From: Cristatella mucedo
Taxonomy: Eukaryota; Bryozoa; Phylactolaemata; Cristatellidae
Direction: 5' to 3'
Length of the DNA: 64,000 nucleotides
Assembly (NCBI GenBank): GCA_009760855.2
Contig: WPIO01000015.1
Span: 1,278,501-1,342,500, forward strand
Both the position numbers and the translations under genes were made by a program. Each line of letters opens with the position of its first letter. Position 1 is the first letter of the stretch. This document shows, in pieces, positions 1-20,945 of the stretch. The notes beneath the pieces are model-generated. The model was given only the letters and a program-made list of their open reading frames with translations. It was not told the origin of the DNA and did not search any database.

Positions 1-282
1 CCACTCGATGCATTAGGCAATCGCTAAACTGCAGCCAAGGCACCAACGAGCTTAGGTGATGGTACGATTAAAGCCCCGAGCACGCTTCAACCAGCGCTCT
101 TCGAGCGACCAATAGAGCAGTGCTGCTCCTCGAAGCAGCGCTCCGCCGCTCGGGCGAGCTGATCGCTTCGGCTAACAACCCACGAAGTGCGACCACCCAC
201 CATTGCGTAGCGTGGCTGGTGGTTGCATAGGCAACGGTGCAGCCACGATGGAACGGTCCGACGATGCTGATACCGCATTCAC
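1..282. other. Left edge, intronic
   Basis: Downstream of the last GSE1-like donor at 282. I see no exon with a convincing acceptor or conserved motif here. Confidence 0.4.
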
Positions 283-8115
<7,833 letters not shown>

Positions 8116-8146
8116 CGATTAGCTGCACACGGCCTTCTGCTGCTGC

Positions 8147-8540
8147 CTACACAAAGATAGCAAGCGGCTTCCTCTGCTCCAGGTTTTGGGGAGCGAGAGC
8201 AGGAGGGGGCAGCAGACTTGACACATCGGCTAGCCGCCTGAGCGTGCCTCGTAGGTGTATCGAAGGAGGCCAGCAGGCCTCAGATCCACCCATCCCCCAA
8301 CCAGCACCGACGCGAGGAGGAGGAGGCGGAGGCTTCGTGCTGGGGGACATGCTATCGGGCACGCCTCCTCCTCGGGTTTCCTGTGATTGGCTGCTTGCGG
8401 TGAAGTCAAGATTAAACCAACCTGGCAGCAATCATCGGTGCTCCACAAATCGGCATTTCTTGATTACGCGATGGTCGATTGTGGCAGAGCTGAACAAGGG
8501 AGCTTCCAGTGTAGGAGCATCGACGTGTGACTCTTAGCTT
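8147..8540. other. Sequence upstream of the GSE1-like start exon
   Basis: GC-rich intronic sequence containing GGAGGAGGAGGCGGAGG-type purine runs. No conserved coding motif was seen. Confidence 0.4.
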
Positions 8541-9425
8541 CGGTGGTGACAGGACTGCCACAGGGTCTTAGCCCGGGAGGGGGGGTAAGGCGCTTGCACT
8601 GGCGTTGTTTAAATCGTTCTTGTTGTGTTCAATCCGTGTCGTGTGGGAGTCAGGTCTCATCCACCGGAGCAGTCACCTGTGGAGTCCCACAAGGTCCGTC
8701 CGCGGTCCTTTGCTGTTCTCCATTTATACCGAATCTCTAAGCTTATGGTCGTTTAAACCATCGGGGTTAGCTTCACCCACTGTTAAACTGAATGCTTGCC
8801 TTGCAGAAATTTGATCCTGGATATTAGCCAACTTCCTTTAAGTAAACGACGATAAAACGGAACTGCTACTCATAGGACACCCCAAGCGTGTGGCTGGACT
8901 AAAACACTTTTGCTCTTCTAATTGGTGATGCTGCTGCGGGACTGGCACCATGTGCTCGGAATTTAGGGGTTGTCTTTGACAACAGCAGAAATTTTGAAAG
9001 TTCCATAAGAAAACTGCCTTCACAGCTAGCCATCACGTCCAATCCCTATCTAAGATCAGGGATTGTCTACCAAGGTGGCTTGGAAAAAATGTATATAGCT
9101 CTCTGGTTTTGTCTCGGCTAGATTATTGCAATTCCATTTTGGCTGGGGTACCAAAAAACGACTAGGCCACTGCAGCTGGTGATAAATGTGGCTTCAAGGC
9201 TAGTTAAAAAATCCCAGAGACTTAACCATGAGTGTACTTTGCTGAAGGACTTTCTCTTTGTTGAGATGAAGCCTGATTGAAGTGAGATGAAGTCTGTTGG
9301 CTACCGAGTGCATACAGAAAGCCGTTTAGGCTTTGAGTGAACTATACAAAACCCTACTGAGTAACACCCATGCAGTCTTTGTGGCTTTGTGGAGTTACAG
9401 ACGGTGATACATTACATTATATAAC
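8541..9425 (+). mobile_element. LINE family A, 5'-truncated with reverse-transcriptase remnants
   Basis: Broken frames show GVPQGPS and FSIYTESL (finger/palm block), DDKTELLLIGHPKR, then LSRLDYCNSILAGVP. The 3' UTR has GATGAAGTCTGTTGGCTACC and ends in GAGTTACAGACGGTGATACA followed by TTACATTAT. Several frameshifts and stops make it non-functional. Confidence 0.8.
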
Positions 9426-11389
9426 CAGTACCTGGGCAAGCACGAAACTGAAACTTTTAGAAGAGCAGTTTCTTGCAGTACCACTGGGAGCAGCCACAGC
9501 TCAATCGTGCCTGGTTAGCCAGGTGCACATTTGCGGACAAGCTGCTGCAACCTTACGGCCTACAGTTCGGGCACTAAAGGACGCATGGCACATCATGCAG
9601 GTGCATTCGAAGCCTACTCTTACCAGAACAGATGGAGGAAAATGGATGTCATAAACATCATTGCGGTGCTCTGACCATCAGTGTGTTACACCCGGTAGGT
9701 GCATTTTGAGATCAGATGGAAATCTCGTCAGACCGATGGCTCAGGCTACAGCTTAAGGCAAGGTGTGGCTTGCCTAGAAAGGCTGCAATCTGTGGAGGTG
9801 GGGCAAAGCATCGTCCTAATTCGTGAGCTGAGCCAGCGACCCCGGAGCGAGTGTGAGGCTTGCCAGGCGGGGGGGGGGGGGGCTGACTAGGGATCGCCCA
9901 CCAGTAGACCGAGTGAGTGGACAGGATGGATCATAGCTTCATCTAGCATCGCACTCACTATCGTCCGGATGCCGTGTGGCCAGGGCGCAAGAGCACTTGC
10001 AGCAGAACATGCTCTCGTGCGTTTCTGCAGGCACATGAACACGTGTGGGTCTGACCCGATACGCCCTGTACATACTCTGCACATCTTTCTCTGTCGGTTC
10101 CATCTGGAAGCAGTGCTCACCCCCCATGCACGATTCAAATGGGCAAAGGCGCTGGCATAAACGTTTAAACTAGCCATACAAGTAAATGCATAAACGCATG
10201 TGTGCATACATATCTTTGCATGTATGTGTACATTACACATATGGTATATCTGCAATGATAGACAGCTTAATTATTCATTCTTATGATGACCCACAATGCC
10301 TATGCAAAACACCAGCATAAGATGGAGCACTGCTGTAATCATTTCACTGGGCCTATCACTGTAGCTTGCAATATCTAAGGGATACAAAGATAGCAAAGAC
10401 GTAATCGTCCACGCCCGAGGGTACCGATTCGGTCGTCCATATGGCCGAAACGTGGTCCCAGGAGCACCAGCGGCCGACACATTCACACTGAAACGTACAC
10501 GGCCATAATGTCTAGGGTGTAGCTGAGGGTGTAATCTTCAAACGTCCGGGGTGTAGCTGCTCATGCCAAGACCCACAGCCACAAAGTCTTGACATTATAA
10601 TTCCGAAATAATCTGACAAAATGGACACAAGCTGCCGACAGAGCCAAATCACACGGTTATTGAAAACACTACTAACGCATTTAAAATATTTGCATAGTAA
10701 TGCACTCGAACTTCAACGTACACGCATTCCTTAACTAAAGTCATGTTGGTCTCTCCTTCTCCCCCCCCTCGTACGGTGCTGCATCCGGTGCACATGGACT
10801 AGCCAAGGGCCGTCTGTCTTCGTGGCCTAGCAACTAGGGGCAATATGACAAAAGGAGAGGTGCTCAAAATCCCCCCCCCCCCCCCGTGCCACAGGGTCAT
10901 CGCGACCCTGTCCTTGACTGAGAAAAAGGCCACAACATTTTATTTCGTCGGACCATAACAGGAAGTGGTCGGTATCACGTGACTTCAGACCACATGGTGG
11001 CTAGCCCGGGCAAGGTCAAGTCAGGCCGTTCCCAAGCAAAGTTTGCTCCCATAATAAAGTCTCTGGCTGCATGTTGGCAAGTGAGATAGGTGCCTCGTAT
11101 CGTGTTGACAAAACAAGGATAGGGGAGGAGTCCAATGAACCCCCTCCCAAACCCTTCGATGCCACAGCTCCTTGGTTTTGGCCCCCATCAGGGCAGTCCA
11201 CTTGAGTTGCCAGGAAGAATTGCGTGCGAAATTCCACAGAATTTCAGAACGTCTTGTGGTGCCTAAGCACAATCAGAACAATTTAATATTTTATCTACAT
11301 TATGAAATTAACAGAACTGCCAACACCGACTCGGAATGCTCGACTTTGTCTACTCAAAAGCAAAAGAGGAGAGAACAATGAGAGAAACA
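9426..11389. other. Non-coding stretch without recognised genes
   Basis: Contains short poly(G) (about 9869-9882) and poly(C) (about 10870-10885) runs. Possible unclassified old repeats; nothing supportable as a gene. Confidence 0.5.
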
Positions 11390-14372
11390 CCCAACATTGT
11401 CTCGAACTACCCTGAGCAATCTCCCTCATGTGCTGCTATGAATCTCTCTAACTTAGTGGTCATCAGTCCTGTCGTAAACCCGGTGGCCCATGCTAAAACT
11501 TGTCTTTGGAATCCTTGCTAAATGTGCAATAAACCCCTAATAATACGTGACATAACTACTGAGAATGAATTGGACCTGTTCGCCTCGACCGAGATCTGGC
11601 TGAAATTGGTTAACTGCTCGACTATTAACTACCCCGACAGGGTTGTCCTTCTTTGATACCCCTAGATCAATCAAAGCCGGTGTTGGAGTCGCGGGCATCA
11701 CATGCCCATCCTTCAATTTCAAACCACCTGCAGTCCCCTAAAGCAGTCTTTCGAATCTATTGTTTTGAGTTCATCCGATAACAAGCTGCCAATGGTGCAG
11801 TAGTCTATTGCCCCCAAGTAACAAGTCCTCCTTTATCTCAGATTTCTCTGATCTCATTTCGATTCTGCATGAAATAAATCGATCATTCCTCATTATGGGT
11901 GATTTTAACATTAAGTTGATAACTTATTCGATGTTTCCAGCACTAAATTTCGTGCACTGACTGACTCATTTTCTCTTGTGGCTCATCTGCATTGCCCTAC
12001 TCACATCAAGGGTAACACACTCGACCATATTCTCCCCCTACAACTGCACGATATCGTCAATTATTATTACCCAAATTATGCTTATCTGACCACATGCAGA
12101 TCCCATTTTGTCTACAGCGTGTGTCCTCCTTTGCATCCAAAGTCACCTGTGAACCGTGAAATATCAAGACCCTTGATATTGATGCTGTCCGTGCGAGAAT
12201 AGCTGCTTTGCCTCTGCTGCTTAATCCCCTTCTGACCTGTTATCATTAATAGATAGCTACAACACGACACTAGCTGACACGCTCGACAAGTTTGCACCTT
12301 AACTGAGCACACTGTACTACCTTGCTCCAGATGGCCTATGGTTTACCGCAGACATAAAGCTAGCTAGGTCTACGGAGCACAAGCTTGAAAAACAAACAAA
12401 AGATCAGGACTGACACTCCATCGACAGGCATACGAAGACTACTCTAGGTCGTACCAATCGATCCTAGCAAAGGCCAAGTCCAGCTTCTATAAAACATTTG
12501 TGAATAACAGATACACAATCCAAAAATGCTGCTGTCTACAAGCTGGTTTGGCCCAGCAGTTTAAGGTGCTCGCCCCGACTAAGGTCGGGCCAAGCTCGTC
12601 AGCTCAAGACTCGTGGCATATGTGAAGCGCCTGAATAAAGATTCATTTCTTAGGGCGCTATACAAATTAATTAAATATAAATTTTTAACCATCTCTTAAT
12701 TGCTTCCAGGTTAGCTCCTTACTTACTGATCCTTATAGTGATCTATCCGATAGCTTATCTAACTTCTTGCCAACAAGATAGACCAGATCAGGGAGTCCAT
12801 CCCTAGGGTGGCAGCATCCCCCTCTGGAATCCTGTCCCTCTGTGGAGATATTCAATGTCTATATTCAAGAAAGCCAGTAGTGACCTTATCCTGAAGTTCA
12901 TATACCAATCAAAGAAGACAACTAGTCCTCCAGACCCTATTCCCACTGTCCTACTTGTAGGATGCATGGATCGGCTGCTGCTAAGCATAAAAAACATTAT
13001 TAATTTGTCGTTACCCTCTGGTCATGTCCCAGCACCTTTCAGGAAGGCTATAGTCAGGCCACTTCTCAAGAAAGCAACACTAGACCAAGAGAACTTGAAC
13101 AACTTCCACCCAGTAACCCTTCTACCGTTCCTATAAAAGACATTTTAACGAGTCGTGGCAGACCAGCTGAACTCATATATTGAAACTTCTAACCTTGCTA
13201 GTAAGTTCGTCTGATTTTAGGGCTAATCACTCCACCAAGTCAGCATTGCTTCTGGTGTTAAACGACCTTATTAGGAATGTAGTATCGGGTAGAGTCGCTC
13301 TGCTTGTTTTGCTTGATCTTTCAGAAGCTTTTGATACTATCGATCACTAAATACTTCTCGAGTCCTGTTCATCACTGGAACTGCACTGCAATGGCTTTAG
13401 TCATATCTCAGTGGGAGACTCCAGAGTACTGGTGGGAACAATCATCATTTGATAAACCACTGAAGTATGGCTACCTCAGGGCTCTGTGCTTGATCCGGTT
13501 CTTTTTGCGATTTATAATCTCCCTCTTGCCGATGCGATTGCCAGGCAAAATCTAGGGTTTCACTTCTATGCAGGCTACACTCAGTTGTACCTTTGCTTTG
13601 ATCCCTCCCAGCCCTCGAGCACAACAAATTCTATCAACTCCTTTGCTGCATGTATTGATGACATCCACACGTGGATACCAGCAAACTTTTTTTAAATAGA
13701 ATTTTGATAAAACCAACTTACTAGCTATGGGCAAACCAAGTGTGAATTAGAAATTGGAAAACTCATTGCTCAAAATCGGCTCTTCCAGTATATTTCCTGT
13801 TGTCAGCACGAAATCTAGGTGTCCTTTTCCAAAGTGATCTTTCATTAGACGACCAGACCAGCTCCATAGTCAAGTCTGCTACTTTCAGCCATATGACATT
13901 GCTAAAATGTGGGCTTGCTTGGACAGGGATACTATATCTAAATTGTACCATGCATTTGTGACATCCCATATGGACTTCTGTATCTCACCGCTTGCTGGTC
14001 TACCGGTCTGTGCAATCAGACGTTTACAGCCGGTGCAAAACTCTGCAGCTAGGTGCAGTTTCCACACCACACCCCTTCTGGCCGACCTGCACAGGCTCCC
14101 AGTCATGCAATGCATCGACTTCAAGGTTTTGTCACACACTTTTAGGTTCCTTCATTCCAGCCTACCTATCAGATCTACTCCCCCACCATGCTAAGCATAG
14201 TACCACTCGCTTTTCAAAATCTAATCGAATAACTATACCTCGTACGAACCTCAAATCCTTTGGAGACCGCCCCTGTAGTCGACACCTCTGACGTGACCAC
14301 ATTTGCAGCAAATGTCAAGTGCCTTGAAAGAGATCGATTTCTCTGAGGGCGCTATAACAAATGCATTATTAT
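11390..14372 (+). mobile_element. LINE family B (L2-like), longest copy, degenerate
   Basis: In order: endonuclease remnants (NKPLIIRDITTENELDLFAS, then IMGDFNIK near 11895 and THIKGNTLDHIL near 12000), thumb-type block (KKTTSPPDPIPTVLL at 12912), FRKAIVRPLLKKATLDQENL at about 13040, LLDLSEAFDTID near 13310, the degraded active-site block FHFYAGYTQLYLCF at 13560 (YADD in intact elements), and CAIRRLQPVQNSAA near 14015. The 3' end has GAGGGCGCTATAACAAATGC then (ATT)n. Many stops and frameshifts. Interrupted by a SINE I at 12541-12681. Confidence 0.88.
12541..12681 (+). mobile_element. SINE family I inserted in LINE B
   Basis: Head AGCTGGTTTGGCCCAGCAGT, TTAAGGTGCTCGCC; tail AAGCGCCTGAATAAAGATTC and TAGGGCGCTATACAAAT. 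LINE coding sequence resumes on the far side, so the insertion is younger than the LINE. Confidence 0.85.
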
Positions 14373-14374
14373 TG

Positions 14375-14632
14375 TTATTTAAAAAGAGGCTAAAACGCAC
14401 CCGTTTAGCACAACATTCATTTAGTGGGTCCACGTGATTCGTCATTCGTGTGCTTATGCATGTTGACCCTGTGCATGTCACCTCTAACCATGTTATACTT
14501 ATTGTCATTGAACATGTTAGCACTAACCATTCGATCATGCTTCCTTTATAGTAAAAATAAAGTGCCTAGAAAGAGATTGAGTTTTCGGAGGTCGCTATGA
14601 CAAATGTATTATATTATTATTAGTAGTAGTAG
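14375..14632 (+). mobile_element. LINE family B 3' end, separate truncated copy
   Basis: It begins in the last codons of the second reading frame (AAAAAGAGGCTAAAACGCAC), continues through the 3' UTR block with GTGGGTCC/GATTCGTC and ends GAGTTTTCGGAGGTCGCTAT, (ATT)n, (AGT)n. Confidence 0.8.
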
Positions 14633-14929
14633 TTGTAGTAAGTGCTGCACACATATATAAAGGGTATGCATACACAAAATTCTTCTTATGATTATAAAGA
14701 GCACAGCTTTTAAAAAAATGCCTAGCAATGGCATCGAAGAACAATACGGACACACATGCTATTCAGTGGCACACGGTGGAGGCTGCCATCTCGACGTGTC
14801 ACACTAACTAAATGCCCGGAAAAACCAGGTCGACATGAATTTCAACCTGCACTTTAAACATTGTTATTATTTAGCTCGTTACTGATCTTGATCATTATTA
14901 CTTGTCGTTGCTCTGAATACATAGAAAAG

Positions 14930-15275
14930 TTCACGACTTCCTTTCCTTAATTTCCTTAACGGACTTCCTTACTGCCCACCTGACTCAGCTATGCTTCTCA
15001 CTTTTTCTTTGTTGCTTGAAATGAAATCTGTCGGCTACCAAATGCATACCGAGAGCCGCTTAGGCTTTGAGTGTGCTAAAGAAAACTCTCCTGGGTAACA
15101 CCCACCACTAACCATTCGATCCTGCTTCCTTTGCAGTAAACGTAAAGTGCCTAGAAAGAGATTGGGTTCTCTGAGGGCGATATAACAAATAAATCATTAT
15201 TATTATTATCATTCTTATTTTATGGCTTTGTGGAGTTACAGGAGGAGATACATTACATTACATAGGGTGGCTACT
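14930..15275 (+). mobile_element. LINE family A 3' end, split by a LINE B insertion
   Basis: The left part has GAAATCTGTCGGCTACCAAA and ends TGGGTAACACCCAC near 15108. The right part resumes near 15226 with TTTATGGCTTTGTGGAGTTA and ends ATACATTACATTACAT. Together they form one ordinary family A end. Confidence 0.85.
15109..15225 (+). mobile_element. LINE family B 3' fragment nested in LINE A
   Basis: AACCATTCGATCCTGCTTCC to GAGGGCGATATAACAAATAA plus (ATT)n; sits inside the family A block at 14930-15275. Confidence 0.85.
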
Positions 15276-16154
15276 ATTTAGTTTGTTGCTTTACGACACC
15301 CATGCCCCGGCAAAGTTGCTATCTATGGCCGCTTGTAACCGGCGCCAGAGCAGCAGGCAGGGAAGCGCTTGACGACATGCTCGACAGGAGCTAGAAAACA
15401 GGCAAACCGGGCATGCCCAGAATGCAACATGCCAGGCGTCGCACGTATGGGCTAGGGTCTGCAGTACAGTCTACTGTCTGCTCCCCTACCCTGCCCTACC
15501 CCCCCCCCAGCTCTTAGCCGGCTGATTATTGACGCTAGGGGGCAGAAGTGAGGGAGGGAGGCACTCACAGCCTCTTACCGACAACTCTCGCATCGGCATC
15601 ATCTAGTCATCCTGTTTTTGGCTTTGAGGTATGGTGCTTGCCTTTAAAGACCAATGTCGTGGGCATATGTAAAGCCCCTCGATAGACTATTCTCTTAGGG
15701 CTCTAGGCAAATGAGCCAAGTGTTTGATCTATTGTGTAATGTAGCGAAAAGTTTCACTTTTGTCCTTCAGTCAATACACAAGGTCAATACCACAGTTTTC
15801 CACAAGGATGGGTGGGACACCTCAAGCTTTGTGTGGCCTGACGATATGCTTGCAAATCGATTATCGACTAGCAGCATATCAGAATGCATATACATGACTC
15901 TGGCCGAAAACAGAAGGATAGTTGGTTTAGGGCCATTAGTGGGTTCGTTCGATGCCAGTATGCTTGCAGACCGAAACCCTGCTACAGATAAAAGGCTGAC
16001 ATAGGTACAGGGAGAAGGGACCCACCGGTCTCGGCTCCCCTCTTGGACTTACCCCCCTCACCGCGCCTTCCAACGATTGATTGCCTCGGTACAAAGAGAT
16101 CAAAGTGTGACTCAGGTCATGCCCCTGTACATTTCAAAATGGCTTTAGTTGGCG
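15276..16154. other. Non-coding stretch with a SINE I tail
   Basis: Unassigned, apart from a SINE I-like tail at about 15635-15722 (GTCGTGGGCATATGTAAAGC then CTCTTAGGGCTCTAGGCAAA). Confidence 0.5.
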
Positions 16155-16365
16155 AACAGCTAAGAGAGCAACACTAGACCAAGAGAGCTTGAGCAACTTC
16201 TGCCCAGTCTCCCTAATGTCGTTCCCATTAAAGACACCGGAATGAGTTGTAGCTGGCTAGCTGAACTCTTATATTGAAACTCCTAAACTAGCAAGTTCCA
16301 GTCTGGTTTTAGAGCTGATCGCTCCACGGAGTCAGCATTGCTTCGGGTATAAAACTACATTCTCA
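16155..16365 (+). mobile_element. LINE family B internal fragment
   Basis: Shows the ATLDQESLSNF-type and [10 protein letters not shown]-type blocks (AACACTAGACCAAGAGAGCT; GCTGAACTCTTATATTGAAA), with stops. Confidence 0.7.
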
Positions 16366-16371
16366 GGTATG

Positions 16372-16485
16372 CAGACTTCTACTGCTTCCTTCCACGACTG
16401 CCCTCCAGGCTAAGCTATGCTTCTAGCTTTTTTGCTCTTTCTCGAGATGAAGGCTATTGGCTACCAAATGCAGACCGAGTGAACC
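16372..16485 (+). mobile_element. LINE family A short fragment
   Basis: CTGCCCTCCAGGCTAAGCTATGCTTCT then GAGATGAAGGCTATTGGCTA, as in the A 3' UTR. Confidence 0.65.
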
Positions 16486-16739
16486 CGACAGCTTAGCTCT
16501 CCAGCGAAATATCTGTTTCATAGTCAAGGCTGTTTGCTGTTATTAGATGCAGATACGATATGCAGTAATTTTTCTCTAAAGCGGGCCTGATCCTTGAGCT
16601 TGGGGGAGGCAAAATAACAATGACTCTTCCTAGGGGAGGGAAAGAAAGGCAAGCAGGCGCCTTCTCGAGCCAGCCCAGGGGGCCACCCCCATACAAACGA
16701 CTGCAAGGCTTCTCGGTTGACTAGTTACCCAATAAATAA

Positions 16740-16862
16740 ATAAAAACACGAGCTGATTTACACGAGCTGATACAAGATTGCCCTATTAAGATTCGAAACC
16801 ATGACCTCGAGCCCAAGGTCACGAAAAGCAACCTTAGCTAGTGTGCCATCACGGCTCACCGT
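16740..16862 (-). mobile_element. SINE family II, truncated head
   Basis: Minus-strand read: GGTGAGCCGTGATGGCACAC, CTAGC..AAGGTTGCTTTTCGTGACC, then the B-box region. The tail is mostly lost. Confidence 0.75.
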
Positions 16863-16953
16863 GTATGTGTCTGCACCTGTCTGTCTGTGTCTGTCTCTAT
16901 GACTGTCCCTCTGTCTGTCTGTCTCTATGTCTGCCTGTCTGTCTACCTCTCTT

Positions 16954-17245
<292 letters not shown>

Positions 17246-17539
17246 GTGTTTGTCTCTTCGTTCTCCTGCTCCTCACCGAGGCATATCGCTTTTCATTTCC
17301 TGCTCCTTGCTGACCCTCGAGCTTCACCAACAGAAGTGCACCTCACTAATGAAGTCGCACCTAAAGCTGCAGCTGGCACCTACTTGGGGGGGGGAGCTGC
17401 TGCAGGTGCCGCCTAACTGCCCCTGCTCTGACTGCCTCTGCTGCTTGCCTCAGCTCGAAGTCGACCGCGAGCATCCCTTTAGCCGGCCAAGATTCGTCTG
17501 GCTAAATTCCACGAGGCTAGCTAGGCTTTCTGACGAAGC

Positions 17540-20120
17540 TCTGCAGTAGCCGCCCAGCTAAATGCCGGAAAGCTGTCGAAAGCCTCCGGGGGAGGAAGGA
17601 CGAGGGACGACAAGGCTTTCGTTGGCTCGCGCGATGTCAAGCTCTTCGTCAGACCTCAGCGGTCCGGCGGCAGCTGTGCAGGAGAGAGGCCAGATCTCCA
17701 ACCGGGTCCTCGCGAGCGAGTCGACGCTAGGACAGACAGCCTCTGGCCAGAGCGCCGCACGGACTAAGGCCGCGAAGCACAGCGGTCGCTCTCACTCTCT
17801 CTCTCTGAGACTACCCACAATGCTAAGCGTCGGCGGCTGCCGAGCCTCCCTCCCGCGGCCGGCCTCGCTCGCTAGCAGAGCAAGCCGACCGCGCGAGTCG
17901 GTTGGCTAGCAGCAGCGCGAATGAAGAACGCTCTTGCCAGACGGGCGGGCACGAACGGACGGGCGCGCGGCAGCGAAATGCTCGGGGCGCCGCCGCCGCC
18001 GTGGCTATCCGTAGGGCAACCCAACTCGCAGCAGCAGCGCCGGTTTCAGGCGCGCCAGTCCGACATGCCCTCCGCCGGCCGCCGCTTTCCGCTCAAACGC
18101 TGCGAGACGCCTGCGGGAGCCGCACAGTCTGGCGGCGCGGCGGACGGGGTGCAGGACGGCGACGCCGGGAGACGGCCGCGCCGAGAGGGCGTACGGCGTT
18201 CCCAACGCGAGCGGCCGCTAGAAGCGGTCCGAAGAACGAACACACAGCGCGCCCCAGAAGAGGACGGGACGACGAGCGCGCGCCGCGGCGACGTCCGCGT
18301 CGCGAGCCGATCGACGCGGCGAAACGACGGAGAACAATGCGCGAGCATTGGCAATGACAGCCGCCTGCGTGCGCCGCAGCCGCCGCTAATAAACAAAGGC
18401 TCGTTAGCGGCGGCCGACCCCGGCGCGGAAAAGCGCCGCGGCCAGCGCGGCGCTAGCGCGTCCTCTCGGGTTCGGACGCCCACCTGATCTGGTCGGGTCG
18501 TGCCACATCCTCGACACCGTTGGGCAGCGTGCCTCCAGCTGCAGACCTCTAGGCAGCCACGGCGAAGACGACGACGACGGACGGCAGGCTGGCTGCTGCT
18601 GCTGCGGCCGGCGCTCCTCTTCAGGGCGTGACCTATGACGTGACCCGGTGGCCCCGGCGGCGGCGGCGCGTGCCCAGCGGATGGACGGGCGCGCGCGCGC
18701 GCGCTTCCGTCGGACTCGACCGGTCCAATTTGCGCCGGTCGGTGAGTCGGCTCGCCGAGGCTGCCCGCCGCCGGCGTCTCCTGTGCGCTGGCGCGTCGGT
18801 GGCCCACTTTTACCTCGGCCGCCACGGGGAGAGCCAGCGATGCGGACGAGCGCGAGCTGGCCGCCTGCGCAGGCGCGGTGCGCACGAATTATCGATCTCG
18901 GCCGACGCGCAGCAGCTGCTCTCTCAAAGCCGGCGGCCCCCCCGGCCGCTATCGGTTTCGGCTGGCGTAGAGACCGCGCGCGCTCGCGCCGCTTACCCGC
19001 CGCAGACCTCGACGCTCGCTCGCGGTTCTATCCACCCGCAGAAGCCACCGCCCGCGGGGCGGGAGGTCCGCCTGTCGCGAGCGGCGGCCGCAAAGGACCC
19101 GAGGGCCCACCCGGCGGTGGGCGGTCGCCGTTGCGGTTAGCGTGAGCCTGACGTCGCCCACCGCGACCCGGTCGCGTAGCAAACCGCTGCGCAAACATTC
19201 GCCGGCGGTCGTGCGCTGGGGCGCCGCGCGCAAGTTTTACGCCCACCGCCATTTGCGCACGCCTGCGGCGCAAGAGCGCTCGGCGTACGGCTCGCGGACG
19301 TCCCGCACGCGCTCTGCCGTGCGGCCTCTGCAGTTGGTCTCGCGCGGTCGGCAGACCGTCTGGGTTAGCACCCAGCATGCAACTGCAGCTAAACTGGTCG
19401 AAGCGTCGGTCAGAGCGGCGTTTCAAGATTGAGCTACGCGCGGCGGGCGTCGCGCGGCTCCTACGTCCGAACGGAGCCGCGTCGCCGCAAACCCGGCGCT
19501 CGTAGCGGCGCCAGTCCTTGCCGACGCGCGACAAATACCGACCAATGCCGCCTTTGAAACTCGGCTAGCGACTTGTAAGTGCAGCGCCGAGGCACGCAGG
19601 CGTACCGACCGTGAGCAAAGGAACGCGGCAGCAACGAAACGAAGAACGCCCTCATCTTAATTGAAAGGTTAGTTCATTTCCGTTGCTTAGTGAAGTCTTT
19701 TCGACGGCGACAGAGGAATGAGCGGGCATCCAACGTCGGCGGCCGTGGCGCGCGAGGACTCGCGGCGCCCAGAGCACTAGCGAACTGCCGGCCGGTGCAA
19801 CGAAATGAAATTTAACCGATTCAGTGCCGATCAGTCGATAAACGCGAAGACGTCGAAGAATTCTGGACCGGATATTTCTAAATTGAGAGATGCGCCAAAA
19901 GTAGAGTGTTATCGCTCACTGCTCGACGACGGTCGAATTGAAATTCTGTGCAGAAACAGCTGCTGCAAGGGAGGTAATCGAGCGCTGCGGCCGTAGCTTC
20001 CGTATTTGGCAGCAAAGACCGATCCGCGGGATCGGACGGAGCCGATGCTTGTAAACCCGCACGCGTAGGAAATTAAGTTAGGCAAATGATGGGCGCGGCG
20101 GCGGCTACGCTGCTAGCTTT
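17540..20120. promoter_or_regulatory. CpG island, candidate promoter of the GSE1-like gene
   Basis: About 2.5 kb is strikingly rich in C, G and undepleted CpG (for example GGGGCGCCGCCGCCG near 17985 and repeated GCGCGCGC near 18690), unlike the CpG-poor flanks. There is no TATA box at an obvious place. It lies about 10-12 kb upstream of the GSE1-like start exon, which follows an acceptor and therefore needs an upstream first exon. The many open frames here are a by-product of base composition; I see no conserved protein in them. Direction is inferred; a plus-strand transcript from the same island is possible. Confidence 0.7.
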
Positions 20121-20334
20121 AGTGCCCACACTGAGGCTGACGTGAGGTATTCGTGCGCGAGTGCGGTTGCTCGGGTCACCTTGCTGAAAGAAATAAAGCT
20201 TTAGAAATAAAGCACGCTGGCGCATCGTTTTGTCCTTTGACATTCTTTGTAAAAGAATAGACTAGCATGTACAATGGTTGTGGCAAGACACTTTCAAAGT
20301 ACCCGAAAGCAACTAGATTTCTTTCCAATAATAA
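20121..20334. other. Island shore
   Basis: Transition to ordinary composition; nothing recognised. Confidence 0.4.
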
Positions 20335-20763
20335 TAGGAAATTTATCTAGAGCCCTAAGAGAACTAAATCTCTTTCTAGGCACTCTACATACGCTGTAAA
20401 GAAGGATGGATATACGTACGTCAGTGGCAGCATGCGCCGTGTCAGCATCCATAAGCCCACAGATGACAATTTGCCACGACCGGGCAAATGCTGAGAGGAA
20501 AAGGTGCGTTTTCAGCTTGTTTTTAAATGTAAAGTCGGTGGATATCGTGACCTCAGTCGGTGGTGAGTTCCAGGCTTTGAGAGCATGCGAACTCCAAAGG
20601 CATGGTTTCATAAGGATTTGAGGTTGGTTCGAGGCTTACGTATTCCACCTGAGTCTGAAGAGCGGGTTGTATATGCCTAGCCTGATTGGGTAGTTGTTCT
20701 GATAGGTAAACTGGAGCCAGAGAATGAAGGGACCTACGACGCTGGACGACTTCGCGTCGCCGC

Positions 20764-20945
20764 GCTGGTTTAGCCCGGTGGTTAAGGTGCTCGCCTAGAC
20801 CAGGGTCAAGGTGAAGACATTTGACCGAGGCTTGAGCCCCGAGGCTGAGGCTGCATAATAGTGGCATACGTAAACCGCTTGAATGGAGATTTAAGTTCTC
20901 CTAGCGCGCTATGTATACGAATTATATTGTTATTATTATTATTAT
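20764..20945 (+). mobile_element. SINE family I inserted in LINE B
   Basis: CGCTGGTTTAGCCCGGTGGT, TAAGGTGCTCGCC head; TTAAGTTCTCCTAGCGCGCT tail with (ATT)n. Orientation is opposite to the LINE. Confidence 0.85.

Noticed and set aside
17562-19655. Many long open frames on both strands in the GC-rich island
   Set aside because: They overlap each other in up to five frames, are Arg/Ala/Gly-rich without recognisable domains, and follow from the lack of AT-rich stop codons in CpG-island sequence.
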